A stretch of 34,058 nt of DNA from Campylobacterales bacterium (GTDB taxonomy: Bacteria; Campylobacterota; Campylobacteria; Campylobacterales; Sulfurimonadaceae), in the NCBI GenBank assembly GCA_016938595.1, contig JAFGUJ010000072.1, positions 1 to 34,058 on the forward strand, given 5' to 3'. How positions within the stretch are numbered: position 1 is the first letter of the stretch; the number at the start of each line of letters is the position of its first letter. A program made the translations under genes and the position numbers. Shown here piece by piece: positions 1 through 7,238 of this stretch. A model generated the notes under the pieces. It was not told where the DNA came from and did no database searches. It saw only the letters and a list, made by a program, of their open reading frames with translations.

Positions 1-81
1 AATGACGTCAAAATGGATCTCTCTGCAATGCAGGATATCTACTACAATACCTTCAAAAAAGTGATCGAAGGCGATCTCTAA
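1..81 (+). CDS. 3' end of an unidentified protein-coding gene (partial)
   Basis: An open frame enters from the left edge and reads 26 codons to a TAA at 79-81, ending ...FKKVIEGDL. It is followed by a C4/G4 hairpin. The tail is too short to assign to a family, so no function is proposed. The frame being open to the edge, and the hairpin just after its stop, are the only support for it being a real gene end. Confidence 0.5.
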   Translation, partial: NDVKMDLSAMQDIYYNTFKKVIEGDL

Positions 82-88
82 ATCTTCT

Positions 89-106
89 TTTCCCCTTTTG
101 GGGAAA
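89..106 (+). terminator. Hairpin after the leftmost gene, possible terminator
   Basis: TTTCCCC (89-95) pairs perfectly with GGGGAAA (100-106) around a TTTT loop, 8 bases after the stop of the leftmost gene. No clean T-run follows on either strand, so termination here would be weak or would need another factor. It sits between two convergent genes. Confidence 0.4.
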
Positions 107-173
107 CCAATCTTCTCAAAATCTTTTGAATCTCAGATGCACGTTTAAATAAAAAAATGTTCTTGTAGGAAAT

Positions 174-204
174 GAAAAGAAAAATTCCCGCATGGTTGCG
201 AGAA
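174..204 (-). terminator. Rho-independent terminator of murA
   Basis: Read on the minus strand, an 8-bp stem (TTCTCGCA with TGCGGGAA, one G-T pair) closes an ACCA loop at 185-204. It is followed by a T-rich run (TTTTTCTTTT in the complement of 174-184). It begins 12 bases after the murA stop codon. Confidence 0.8.
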
Positions 205-215
205 TTCTGAAGAGG

Positions 216-1478
216 TTATTCTTTTAAGCGCTCGATCGATGCGCCGAGTGCGCGGAGTTTTTGCTCGAGGTTTTCGTATCCGCGGTCTAGGTGATAGATG
301 CGGTGGACATTGGTCGTCCCCTCTGCCGCCATAGCCGCCAGTACCAATGCGCTGGAAGCCCGAAGGTCGGTCGCCATCACGTCAGCTCCAAAGAGGTCGC
401 ATGGCCCGATAACGGTGGCCGTGTGCCCGCTCAGTTTGATTTCCGCTCCCAGACGCTGCAATTCGCTGACGTGCATGAAGCGGTTTTCAAAGAGACGCTC
501 TTCGATGGTGCTGGCTCCGTTGGCCCGAACGGCCAGGGCCATGAACTGTGCCTGCATGTCGGTCGGAAACGCAGGGTATTCCTGGGTAATGATATCGACA
601 GGTTTGAGTTTTTCGGCCGGATGGATCGTCATCGTGGTTTCACCGATCTCAAATGTGCATCCCATCTGTTCCAGTTTGGCCGTTACGGCATCGAGATGGT
701 CGGGGCGTACTTTTTCGAGGGTGATGGAGGAATCGGTAATCGCTGCGGCGCACAGATAGGTTCCCGCTTCGATCCGGTCCGGGATCACTTCGAAATCGAC
801 CATGTCGATTGTTTGACCGCCGGTTCCGACGATAACGAGTTCGGAACTTCCGATTCCGCTGATATCGATGCCGCTGTCACGCAGGATTTCGCACAGCTGG
901 ACTACCTCGGGTTCGCGTGCACAGTTGGTAAGGGTGGTCTTGCCGTGTGCCAAGGCGGCGGCCATGACGATATTGGCGGTGCCGGTGACGGTGATTTTGT
1001 CGAAAATGATATGGGCACCTTTGAGCCCGTTGGGGGCAACGGCATGGACGTATCCGGCGTGGATTGTGATTTCGGCTCCCATCTGCTCGAGCGCTTTAAG
1101 GTGCAGGTCGATTGGACGCTGACCAATTGCACATCCGCCCGGGAGGGAAACTTCGCAATGGCCGAAGCGGGCGAGGAGGGGCCCAAGGACCAGGATGGAG
1201 GCACGCATCGTTTTGACAATATCGTAATTGGCCATGGTATGGTTTACGGTAGAGGTGTCAATACTCAGCAGATGGTTTTCCAGCGTGCAGCTTGCCCCCA
1301 GGTTTTGAAGCAGTTTGAGAAGGGTCTTGATGTCGGCCACTTCGGGCATGTTGCTCATTTGAACCTTGTTGTGCGCCAGCAGTGCCAGTGTGATAAGCGG
1401 CAGCGCCGCATTTTTTGCACCGGAGATGGTAACGGTGCCGCTGAGTTTGGTAGGGCCTTGAATGCGTAAGTAGTCCAT
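216..1478 (-). CDS. murA: UDP-N-acetylglucosamine 1-carboxyvinyltransferase
   Basis: MurA transfers enolpyruvate from PEP to UDP-GlcNAc, the first committed cytoplasmic step of peptidoglycan synthesis. The 420-residue protein matches the usual length of about 420. It carries the SGAKNAALP motif with Lys22 and Asn23, and the loop [10 protein letters not shown] with the catalytic Cys116, the residue attacked by fosfomycin. I chose the ATG at 1476-1478 (MDYLRIQGP...). An upstream in-frame ATG at 1511 overlaps a minus-strand TATAAT (1511-1516) that is probably the -10 box, so it is unlikely to be translated. The gene is monocistronic here, with its own terminator, and is divergent from the porin at 1579. 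Confidence 0.96.
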   Translation of the reverse strand: MDYLRIQGPTKLSGTVTISGAKNAALPLITLALLAHNKVQMSNMPEVADIKTLLKLLQNLGASCTLENHLLSIDTSTVNHTMANYDIVKTMRASILVLGPLLARFGHCEVSLPGGCAIGQRPIDLHLKALEQMGAEITIHAGYVHAVAPNGLKGAHIIFDKITVTGTANIVMAAALAHGKTTLTNCAREPEVVQLCEILRDSGIDISGIGSSELVIVGTGGQTIDMVDFEVIPDRIEAGTYLCAAAITDSSITLEKVRPDHLDAVTAKLEQMGCTFEIGETTMTIHPAEKLKPVDIITQEYPAFPTDMQAQFMALAVRANGASTIEERLFENRFMHVSELQRLGAEIKLSGHTATVIGPCDLFGADVMATDLRASSALVLAAMAAEGTTNVHRIYHLDRGYENLEQKLRALGASIERLKE

Positions 1479-1510
1479 AGAGATCCCAGAATATAGATAT
1501 AGAATACGCA

Positions 1511-1516
1511 ATTATA
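1511..1516 (-). promoter_or_regulatory. -10 box of the murA promoter
   Basis: The minus strand reads TATAAT at 1511-1516, about 33 bases before the chosen murA start, giving a leader of roughly 25 nt. No good -35 is visible, which is common for Campylobacterota housekeeping promoters. Confidence 0.5.
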
Positions 1517-1578
1517 AGGCAGGATTAGTTAAATTTTGTAATAATGGATCAAAGAAGTGAAATGGCAGGGTGATGGTG

Positions 1579-2988
1579 ATGAAAGCGAGGGCGGCTGCAG
1601 GGATGTTTTTGGTCATTGCGGCGGTCGAAATCCTGGGAGCAGAGGGCAATGCGGGGGGTGTCGAAGGGCAGCTGAGGGTTTACTCCATGACCGAAGACAA
1701 CCATGACCCTCTTGTGGATTACCGCGGCACGGCAGTCGGGGGGAAGATCCTGTACCGGACACCGGATTGGAACAATGTTCAGGGTGTCGTAGGGGTCTAC
1801 ACCACCCATTTTCTGCATGATAATGTGTCGGCATCGAGAGTGGAGCCTTTGGCATCCGGCAGAGGATCGCGATATGTCGCCGGGCTGGTCGACACTACCG
1901 ATCTTGACGCCAACAACGTTACGGGGATTGGCGAAGGGTATTTGCACTGCCGTATTGAAGAGGGTGAACTTATGATCGGACGGATGAAACTGGACACCCC
2001 TTTTATCAATCCCCAGGATGGCCGGATGATTCCGACGTTTGTGCAGGGCGCCTGGGCGAAGAGAACGCTCGGAGAGGGTTGGCTGATGCAGGGTGGATAT
2101 ATCAACGCTTTCTGGAACCGCAATACCCCCCAATGGAAAAGTGTGGAAGATTCTCTCGGTTACGGATACGAGATGGGGAACAGCTCGCTGGAGAGTGCGG
2201 TCCGGGGAGACTACAAAGGCAACACTTCCTCCAACGGGGTTTTTATCGGGAATCTGCGCTATCATCCCTCTGCAGAATGGCGGTTTGAAGTGTGGGACTA
2301 TTACGTCGAAAACATATTCAATCTGGGGTATGCCGAAATGCTTGCGGCACATCCTATCGGAGATGCCCGGCTGTTGATGGGAGGGCAGATCATTCATCAG
2401 TATGAAGTCGGCGAGGGGGGCAACGGGGAAGACAATCTGCCCGATGCGACCGATGGGCAAAAAGCAAAGTCATACCTGCAAAAAGGTGAAAAAAGCACCA
2501 CCTACGGAGCAAAAATCGCGATGGAATACGACGATTCGCGGGTCGCGCTGGCGTATAACAGAACAACCGATCAGGGGAGGTTTCTGTTTCCGCGCGAGTG
2601 GGGAAAAGAGCCCCTGTATACGTTTCAAAAACGGGATCGGAGTGACGGGAGCGGCGATTGCGATGCATGGCTGGTGAGTCTTGAACATAATTTCAAAAGG
2701 CAGGGGCTGGCAGGGTTCACTCTGATGGCGGGGTATGGAGAATACCGCAAAAGCGATCCCAAAGAGTGGAGGTACAACAAATACGGTACTCCTTCTTATG
2801 CGCAATGGAATATAGACCTGCTTTATCGATTCAGCGGTCCGCTAAAGGGACTGCGTGCGGAATATCTGGCGGTTCGCAAAGTGGCCAGAGGCGAAACGTA
2901 CCAGGTTCAGGGGCCGGCAGAATACAATTTCATTTTTCGAAAAAACGGGATGACACTCCACAATTTTATGCTCAATTACGATTTTTGA
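1579..2988 (+). CDS. OprD-like outer membrane porin
   Basis: A 469-residue exported protein with a basic N-terminus, a hydrophobic signal segment of about 20 residues and a C-terminal phenylalanine (...NYDF), as expected of an outer membrane beta-barrel. It shares the LDTP...DxRM-P block (about residues 135-155) with the second porin at 23631, so the two are paralogues of the OprD type. Such porins pass small organic acids, amino acids or ions; the substrate cannot be read from the sequence. The ATG at 1579 has AGGG (1567-1570) 8 bases upstream. Start codons at 1570 (GTG) and 1573 (ATG) are also in frame but too close to that site. It stands alone between murA and the exonuclease cassette. 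Confidence 0.85.
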   Translation: MKARAAAGMFLVIAAVEILGAEGNAGGVEGQLRVYSMTEDNHDPLVDYRGTAVGGKILYRTPDWNNVQGVVGVYTTHFLHDNVSASRVEPLASGRGSRYVAGLVDTTDLDANNVTGIGEGYLHCRIEEGELMIGRMKLDTPFINPQDGRMIPTFVQGAWAKRTLGEGWLMQGGYINAFWNRNTPQWKSVEDSLGYGYEMGNSSLESAVRGDYKGNTSSNGVFIGNLRYHPSAEWRFEVWDYYVENIFNLGYAEMLAAHPIGDARLLMGGQIIHQYEVGEGGNGEDNLPDATDGQKAKSYLQKGEKSTTYGAKIAMEYDDSRVALAYNRTTDQGRFLFPREWGKEPLYTFQKRDRSDGSGDCDAWLVSLEHNFKRQGLAGFTLMAGYGEYRKSDPKEWRYNKYGTPSYAQWNIDLLYRFSGPLKGLRAEYLAVRKVARGETYQVQGPAEYNFIFRKNGMTLHNFMLNYDF

Positions 2989-3043
2989 GATGCGATAAGG
3001 TGGATTCGGGTAAAATTAAACCAATATTTCCTGAAGGGCAGTG

Positions 3044-3481
3044 ATGAGTTCAGCATTGGATCGTCTCAAAAACCTTACCGCAAAAATCTCCAGTTATGAG
3101 TTGGAGCGTAAAAAAAACCTCGCAGAACTGGAACGGTTGTATGAGGTTTTGGGCATTTTTAAGAAAGTGGAACCGTTTGAAGAGCTTTTTGCCCTCAAAG
3201 CGATCAACCTCTCAGGCATTTCACTCGCTGAAGAGGATTTGGGAACCCTGAAAGAGGGGAAATACGCTCAGATCATCGGGATCATCTACGACAAAGAAGC
3301 GAAAGTTAAAAACAAAAATATTTCACTGGCCTATTACGGAAGGGTCGAAAAACTCTCTGCGGAAGAGAAAAAGGACATCATTTCGTTTGTCCTTGGATGG
3401 CGGTTTGAGAAAAGTTTCCGGACGCTGGAGCACTACCATAACCTGATGGGTCAGCTCAAAACTTCAGGGGACGCATGCTGA
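3044..3481 (+). CDS. Small coiled-coil-like protein of unknown function
   Basis: A 145-residue soluble protein with no signal peptide. The first 45 residues are rich in Lys/Glu/Leu and look helical or coiled coil; the rest is mixed. I do not recognise a family. The ATG at 3044 is preceded by GAAGGG at suitable spacing. The 3' end overlaps the exonuclease start (ATG at 3475), so translation is probably coupled. A TAAAAT at about 3012 could be a -10 box for the unit that runs through to rsmD. It may be a partner of the exonuclease, but nothing in the sequence proves this. Confidence 0.75.
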   Translation: MSSALDRLKNLTAKISSYELERKKNLAELERLYEVLGIFKKVEPFEELFALKAINLSGISLAEEDLGTLKEGKYAQIIGIIYDKEAKVKNKNISLAYYGRVEKLSAEEKKDIISFVLGWRFEKSFRTLEHYHNLMGQLKTSGDAC

Positions 3482-4179
3482 TTTTTTTCGATACCGAAAC
3501 GACGGGGCTTGAAGCGAACGACCGCATCTGTGCCGTCGGAATGGTGGAGGAGGATCAGACGCATTATGAGCTGATCCATCCGGGACGGAAAATCCCCCCC
3601 GCCGCTTCGGCCATTCATCAGATTACGAATGAAATGGTCAAAGAAGCACCCGTATTTGCGGATTCGAAAAGTTATCTGCGGTTTAGGGAGCTGAATGGAG
3701 GATCGAATGTCCTGATCTCCCATAATGCCCCTTTTGATCTGGCCATGCTGGCGAAAGAGGGGATCGAATGGCAGGGGGAGGTGATCGATACCCTCAAATG
3801 CGCGAAGGCGCTGATGGATGATCTGGAAGGGTACAGTCTGCAGTTTCTGCGCTACGAGCTGCGCCTGTATCGGGAGGAGGAGCCGTTTTTCACGGATCAC
3901 GGCGCTTTGATCACTCCGCACCACCCTGTGAGCGATGCGCTCCACGTGAAGATGCTCTATTCATACCTGCTCGATCTTGCCGAACACGAGAAACTGGTGG
4001 CCATTTCCAAAAGCCACGTCCTGCTCAACCGTCTTCCATTCGGCAAATACGCCAAACGCCGGATCGAGGAGATCGCGCTGAAAGATGCGGGATACCTCAA
4101 ATGGATGCTGGAGAGTCTGGTAGACATGGATGGGGATTTACGCTACAGTATCGAACATTTTTTGAGGGAAGTGCCGTGA
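3475..4179 (+). CDS. DEDDh 3'-5' exonuclease with C-terminal DUF3820-like domain
   Basis: Residues 1-165 form a DnaQ-type exonuclease fold. Motif I is FFDTETTGL (Asp and Glu metal ligands), motif II is SHNAPFDLAML, and motif III is HPVSDALH with the His-x4-Asp pattern of DEDDh enzymes. After about residue 175, LPFGKYAKRRIEEI followed by a Trp-containing helix resembles the short DUF3820 domain (PF12843), found in several bacteria next to or fused to exonuclease domains. The likely activity is 3'-5' degradation of DNA or RNA ends. It is shorter than and distinct from a replicative epsilon subunit. The start overlaps the previous gene by 7 bases, and its stop overlaps the next start. Confidence 0.88.
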   Translation: MLIFFDTETTGLEANDRICAVGMVEEDQTHYELIHPGRKIPPAASAIHQITNEMVKEAPVFADSKSYLRFRELNGGSNVLISHNAPFDLAMLAKEGIEWQGEVIDTLKCAKALMDDLEGYSLQFLRYELRLYREEEPFFTDHGALITPHHPVSDALHVKMLYSYLLDLAEHEKLVAISKSHVLLNRLPFGKYAKRRIEEIALKDAGYLKWMLESLVDMDGDLRYSIEHFLREVP

Positions 4180-4556
4180 AAATAGCCATTCAATGCGATT
4201 CGCCGTTGTTGCAGCGCTCATTGGAACTTTTTTTGGAGGGGCAGCTCAGCTCGATCCGCCAGTGCGACATCCTGATCCGCGACCGTGAGATCCGTGACGA
4301 CAACCACCCGACGTTTGTGATCGGCTCGAACGCATCGGCCGATCTGATCAAGCCGTTTTCAAAAGCACAGCTGCTTCACGCGCTGGCCCAAAAATACGAT
4401 TCGCTGAAACAAGAACCTGCCGCCAAGATGGAAGAAACGGCAACCGGGAGCGAGGAGGGGGTCAGTTTCGAGATCCTTGAGCGCCACATCGAGAAACTGA
4501 CGCGTGAGTATCAGGACAATATCCTTAAAGCGATACGGGCATTTTATGAAAAATAA
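4176..4556 (+). CDS. Pseudo-receiver (degenerate REC-like) protein
   Basis: A 126-residue protein that begins with GTG at 4176, overlapping the exonuclease TGA (GTGA). The N-terminus (MKIAIQCDSPLLQRSLELFL) resembles a response-regulator first strand and helix in which the usual Asp pair is mostly lost. A later KPFSKAQLLHAL block resembles the conserved Lys-Pro and last helix of receiver domains. The middle is shortened and the phosphoacceptor segment is not clear. The C-terminal 45 residues are a charged helix. A phosphorylation-independent interaction module is a reasonable inference, with no known function. It overlaps rsmD by 11 bases. Confidence 0.7.
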   Translation: MKIAIQCDSPLLQRSLELFLEGQLSSIRQCDILIRDREIRDDNHPTFVIGSNASADLIKPFSKAQLLHALAQKYDSLKQEPAAKMEETATGSEEGVSFEILERHIEKLTREYQDNILKAIRAFYEK

Positions 4557-5133
4557 TCCTCCACTGACGAAAAAGATCATTGCCGGAAAATTCAAAGGAA
4601 AAACGCTCCGGCTCCCTTCCAAAGAGACGACACGAAGTTCCAAGGCGATTGTTCTTGAATCGTTTTTCAATACGGTCCAGTTCGACATTATCGACGCAGT
4701 CGTTGTCGAGGTATTCTCCGGAAGCGGATCGATCGGACTCGAAGCTCTCAGCCGGGGGGCAAAAAAAATCCTCTTTATGGAAAAAGACCGCGATGCGGTC
4801 AAAACGCTGCGCCAAAACATTGCCCAGACCGATCCGAATGCGTGCGAAGTGTTTGAGGGAGACAGTTTTACGACCATTTCGCAAGTGAAAAAACGGCTTG
4901 AAACGCTGGGCGAGAGCGCTTTTATCTACGTCGATCCCCCTTTTTCCTATCGTGAGGGGATGGAAGATGTCTATGACAAGATGCTCAGCCTGATCGCTTC
5001 GTTTCCTCTTGAACTGGCCAAACTTTTCATCATAGAACACATGAGTACCCTGGAACTCCCCGAGTCGATCGGCCGTTACAACCGGATCAAGACCAAAAAA
5101 TTCGGAAAGACCTCTCTCTCCTACTACGCCTGA
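4546..5133 (+). CDS. rsmD: 16S rRNA (guanine966-N2)-methyltransferase
   Basis: RsmD methylates N2 of G966 in 16S rRNA of the assembling 30S subunit, using S-adenosylmethionine. The 195-residue protein shows the SAM-binding glycine loop VEVFSGSGSIGLEALSRGA (about residues 50-70), the acidic end of the next strand (MEKD), and the catalytic DPPF motif of N2-guanine methyltransferases (VDPPFSYREG). The length is normal for the family. The ATG at 4546 lies inside the 3' end of the preceding gene; the longer frame from 4504 is contained in that gene and has no ribosome binding site. It is the last gene of the coupled cassette and is followed after 10 bases by the sigma-54 promoter of flgI. Confidence 0.93.
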   Translation: MKNNPPLTKKIIAGKFKGKTLRLPSKETTRSSKAIVLESFFNTVQFDIIDAVVVEVFSGSGSIGLEALSRGAKKILFMEKDRDAVKTLRQNIAQTDPNACEVFEGDSFTTISQVKKRLETLGESAFIYVDPPFSYREGMEDVYDKMLSLIASFPLELAKLFIIEHMSTLELPESIGRYNRIKTKKFGKTSLSYYA

Positions 5134-5143
5134 ACCCCAAGAG

Positions 5144-5159
5144 TGGAATAGACTTTGCT
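5144..5159 (+). promoter_or_regulatory. Sigma-54 promoter upstream of flgI
   Basis: TGGAATAGACTTTGCT matches the RpoN pattern TGG-N8-TTGC, with exactly 10 bases between the GG of -24 and the GC of -12. It lies 26 bases before the flgI start, predicting a short leader that contains the AAAGGA ribosome binding site. Rod and hook genes of Campylobacterota are typically RpoN/FlgR dependent. Confidence 0.8.
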
Positions 5160-5184
5160 TTGGTTTGTCCATTAAAGGATGGGC

Positions 5185-6231
5185 ATGAGAATTTTTGCGT
5201 TACTGTTTTGTGTATTGACGTTGTCGCAGGCCGCACGGATCGGAGAAATTTCGAACATCGTCGGTGTCAGGGACAATCAGATCATCGGGTATTCTCTTGT
5301 CGTCGGTTTGAAGAAAACCGGGGACGGGACCACGTCCAAATTCACCCTCCAATCGATCGCCAACATGCTCAAAGCGATGAACATCGACATGAACCCCGTC
5401 GATATCAAATCCAAAAACGTTGCTGCCGTCGTTGTCACGGCCAAATTCGCCCCTTTCGCCCGCCAGGGGGATACCTTCGACGTCGTCGTCTCTTCCATCG
5501 GAGATGCCAAATCGCTGGAGGGGGGAACGCTTCTGATGACGCCGCTCAAAGGGGTGGACGGCAAGATTTACGCTTTGGCGCAGGGACCGGTCAGCATCGG
5601 CGGAAGAAATGAAAGAGGTGCCGGCGCCGAATCGCATCCTACCGCGGGAATGGTGTACGGCGGCGGCCTGGTTGAGCGGGAGATCCACCAGGACCTCTAC
5701 CATCAGCAAAACGCCACCCTTTCGCTCAAAACCTCCAATTTCAACAACGCCGTAGCGATTCAGAATGCGGTCAATGCCAAATACCGGGATCAGGTAGCTG
5801 TTGCGGTCGATCCGCGTACGATCAATCTGCGCCTGCCGCAAAACCGCTCAATGGTCGAGTTTTTGGCCGAAGTTCAGCAGATTGATATCCATTACGCGCA
5901 GGACTCCAAAATCGTCATCAACGAACGGACCGGGACAATCGTCGCCGGAGTCGATGTCGAAGTGAAGCCGGTGGTCGTAACGCAGGGGGACATCACGGTC
6001 AAAATTCTTGCTCAGGATGAGGTTTCCAATCCTGCGGGAAGCGTCGCGATGGACAAGAGCCTTGTAATCGGATTGAATGAAAACGAAGTCTATACCGAAA
6101 AAGGGACGACAACGGTTGCCAACATTGTCCGCTCGCTGGAAAAACTCGGGGCGTCACCCAAAGAGCTGATAGCGATTTTGCAGGCGATGAAAAGCGCCGG
6201 GGCCATTTCGGTTGATCTGGAGGTGATCTGA
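5185..6231 (+). CDS. flgI: Flagellar P-ring protein FlgI
   Basis: FlgI forms the periplasmic P ring around the flagellar rod. The 348-residue protein has a signal peptide (about 18 residues, ending SQA) followed by the typical mature start ARIGEISNIVGVRDNQIIGY and the strongly conserved GLKKTGDGTTSKFTLQSIANML block. Length and C-terminus (GAISVDLEVI) are normal. I chose ATG 5185 because AAAGGA (5174-5179) then has a spacing of about 5; an in-frame ATG at 5179 would overlap that site. The gene follows a sigma-54 promoter, and its TGA overlaps the ATG of flgJ. Confidence 0.95.
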   Translation: MRIFALLFCVLTLSQAARIGEISNIVGVRDNQIIGYSLVVGLKKTGDGTTSKFTLQSIANMLKAMNIDMNPVDIKSKNVAAVVVTAKFAPFARQGDTFDVVVSSIGDAKSLEGGTLLMTPLKGVDGKIYALAQGPVSIGGRNERGAGAESHPTAGMVYGGGLVEREIHQDLYHQQNATLSLKTSNFNNAVAIQNAVNAKYRDQVAVAVDPRTINLRLPQNRSMVEFLAEVQQIDIHYAQDSKIVINERTGTIVAGVDVEVKPVVVTQGDITVKILAQDEVSNPAGSVAMDKSLVIGLNENEVYTEKGTTTVANIVRSLEKLGASPKELIAILQAMKSAGAISVDLEVI

Positions 6232-6515
6232 TGGATGTTTCCAACGTACAGTACCACAAAGCGGTTCCGTCGATCGGAACCAAAGAGGGCGACGCCGCAC
6301 TGCGGGAAAAAACCGATCAGTTTGAAGCCATCATCGTCAAAATGATGCTCGATGAGGCGATGAAGGAGGAAAAAAATCTTTTTTCGGCCAATGATCCGGG
6401 AGAGAAAATCTTCAAATCGATGTATCGGGAAGAACTCTCGAACGCCAGTGCCGGAGGATTTGGATTCTCACAGATGCTGTTTGAGCATTTGAGCCAAAAA
6501 GGGGAGAAAAACTAA
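6231..6515 (+). CDS. flgJ: Flagellar rod-binding protein, FlgJ N-terminal type
   Basis: A 94-residue protein that matches only the rod-binding domain of FlgJ (PF10135). The family signature is visible as QFEAIIVKMMLDEAMK and the C-terminal FKSMYREELSNASAGGFGFSQML. The peptidoglycan hydrolase domain of enterobacterial FlgJ is absent, which is usual in Campylobacterota, so a separate lytic enzyme must open the wall. It is thought to act as a scaffold for rod assembly in the periplasm. The ATG shares its A with the flgI stop codon, indicating translational coupling. Confidence 0.9.
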   Translation: MDVSNVQYHKAVPSIGTKEGDAALREKTDQFEAIIVKMMLDEAMKEEKNLFSANDPGEKIFKSMYREELSNASAGGFGFSQMLFEHLSQKGEKN

Positions 6516-6539
6516 ATTTTTCGCTCTCTTTGCCGATAT
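6513..6539 (+). promoter_or_regulatory. Sigma-28 (FliA) promoter of flgM
   Basis: TAAA (6513-6516), 15 bases, then GCCGATAT (6532-6539) is an almost perfect FliA promoter. The -35 TAAA contains the flgJ stop codon TAA. It lies about 42 bases before the flgM start and fits the expected late-class control of flgM. Confidence 0.88.
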
Positions 6540-6581
6540 GGTGAGTAGACATCATAAACGGACAACAAAGAAGGATTCACC

Positions 6582-6788
6582 ATGATTTCAAGTGTGAACA
6601 GCTCACTGATTAAAGGTGCCTACCAAGAGGCATCATTGAAAACCAAAGAGCAGGAAAAACCGGCTCAATCCATTACGAAACAAGGTGACACGAGCCGCAT
6701 CGAAGAACTGAAAAGTTCGATCGAAAAAGGGGAATACCGTGTCGATATCGAAGCGTTGGCCAAGCGCATAGCGCAAGAGCTGATCTAA
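6582..6788 (+). CDS. flgM: Anti-sigma-28 factor FlgM
   Basis: FlgM binds FliA (sigma-28) and holds back late flagellar genes until it is exported through the finished hook. The 68-residue protein is small, polar and probably disordered in its first half. Its C-terminal half (SRIEELKSSIEKGEYRVDIEALAKRIAQELI) matches the sigma-binding helices, including the conserved I-x-x-G-x-Y-x-V/I-D block. AAGGA sits 7 bases upstream of the ATG. It has its own sigma-28 promoter, giving feedback control, while readthrough from the sigma-54 promoter of flgI is also possible. Confidence 0.93.
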   Translation: MISSVNSSLIKGAYQEASLKTKEQEKPAQSITKQGDTSRIEELKSSIEKGEYRVDIEALAKRIAQELI

Positions 6789-6808
6789 CCTATAAGCAGG
6801 AGTTTATG

Positions 6809-7237
6809 ATGTTGTCTTATCAATTGCAAAGCGCGATCAAAGATCTGGAAGCACTCATCTCTTTGTCGAAAGAGGACATAGCCGACATTAAAGAGGCGAA
6901 GCACAATCCTCAGTTTGAACGGTTCGCCATCAAAGAAGAGAAAATAAAAAGTTTTGAACACAAAAAAGCGATGATTGATCGCGAGATTTCAAAACTGATG
7001 ACGGCCGAACCTTCAAAGCCGCTTGCCGATCTTTTGGATAATGAACAACATCAGCAACTCGACCTCCTCAAAGAGCACCTCTCAACATTACGCGAAGTGA
7101 ACCAGCAATACGCCAAAATGGTTCTGAGTGTCGGCGCTTTTTACAATACTCTGCTCGAACGCGTCGTCCCCACGCAGATGCAGGGGTATCAGAAAGTGGC
7201 CTCCTCGGAAGCGTCGTTTTTGGAAGTGAGAGCGTAA
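6809..7237 (+). CDS. flgN: FlgN-like flagellar export chaperone
   Basis: A 142-residue, mostly helical, charged protein with long heptad-like stretches and no signal peptide. Size, helical content and position between flgM and flgK fit FlgN, the cytoplasmic chaperone that keeps FlgK and FlgL export-competent. Sequence identity to enteric FlgN is too low to assign by eye, so the call rests mainly on context. AGGAG at 6798-6802 gives a spacing of 6 to the ATG at 6809; the adjacent ATG at 6806 (spacing 3) is the alternative. The stop codon is one base from the flgK ATG. Confidence 0.72.
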   Translation: MLSYQLQSAIKDLEALISLSKEDIADIKEAKHNPQFERFAIKEEKIKSFEHKKAMIDREISKLMTAEPSKPLADLLDNEQHQQLDLLKEHLSTLREVNQQYAKMVLSVGAFYNTLLERVVPTQMQGYQKVASSEASFLEVRA

Positions 7238-7238
7238 T

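Noticed and set aside
291-1469. 392-residue plus-strand frame opposite murA
   Set aside because: It is the antisense shadow of murA; the composition is unlike a real protein and no ribosome site or family motif is present.
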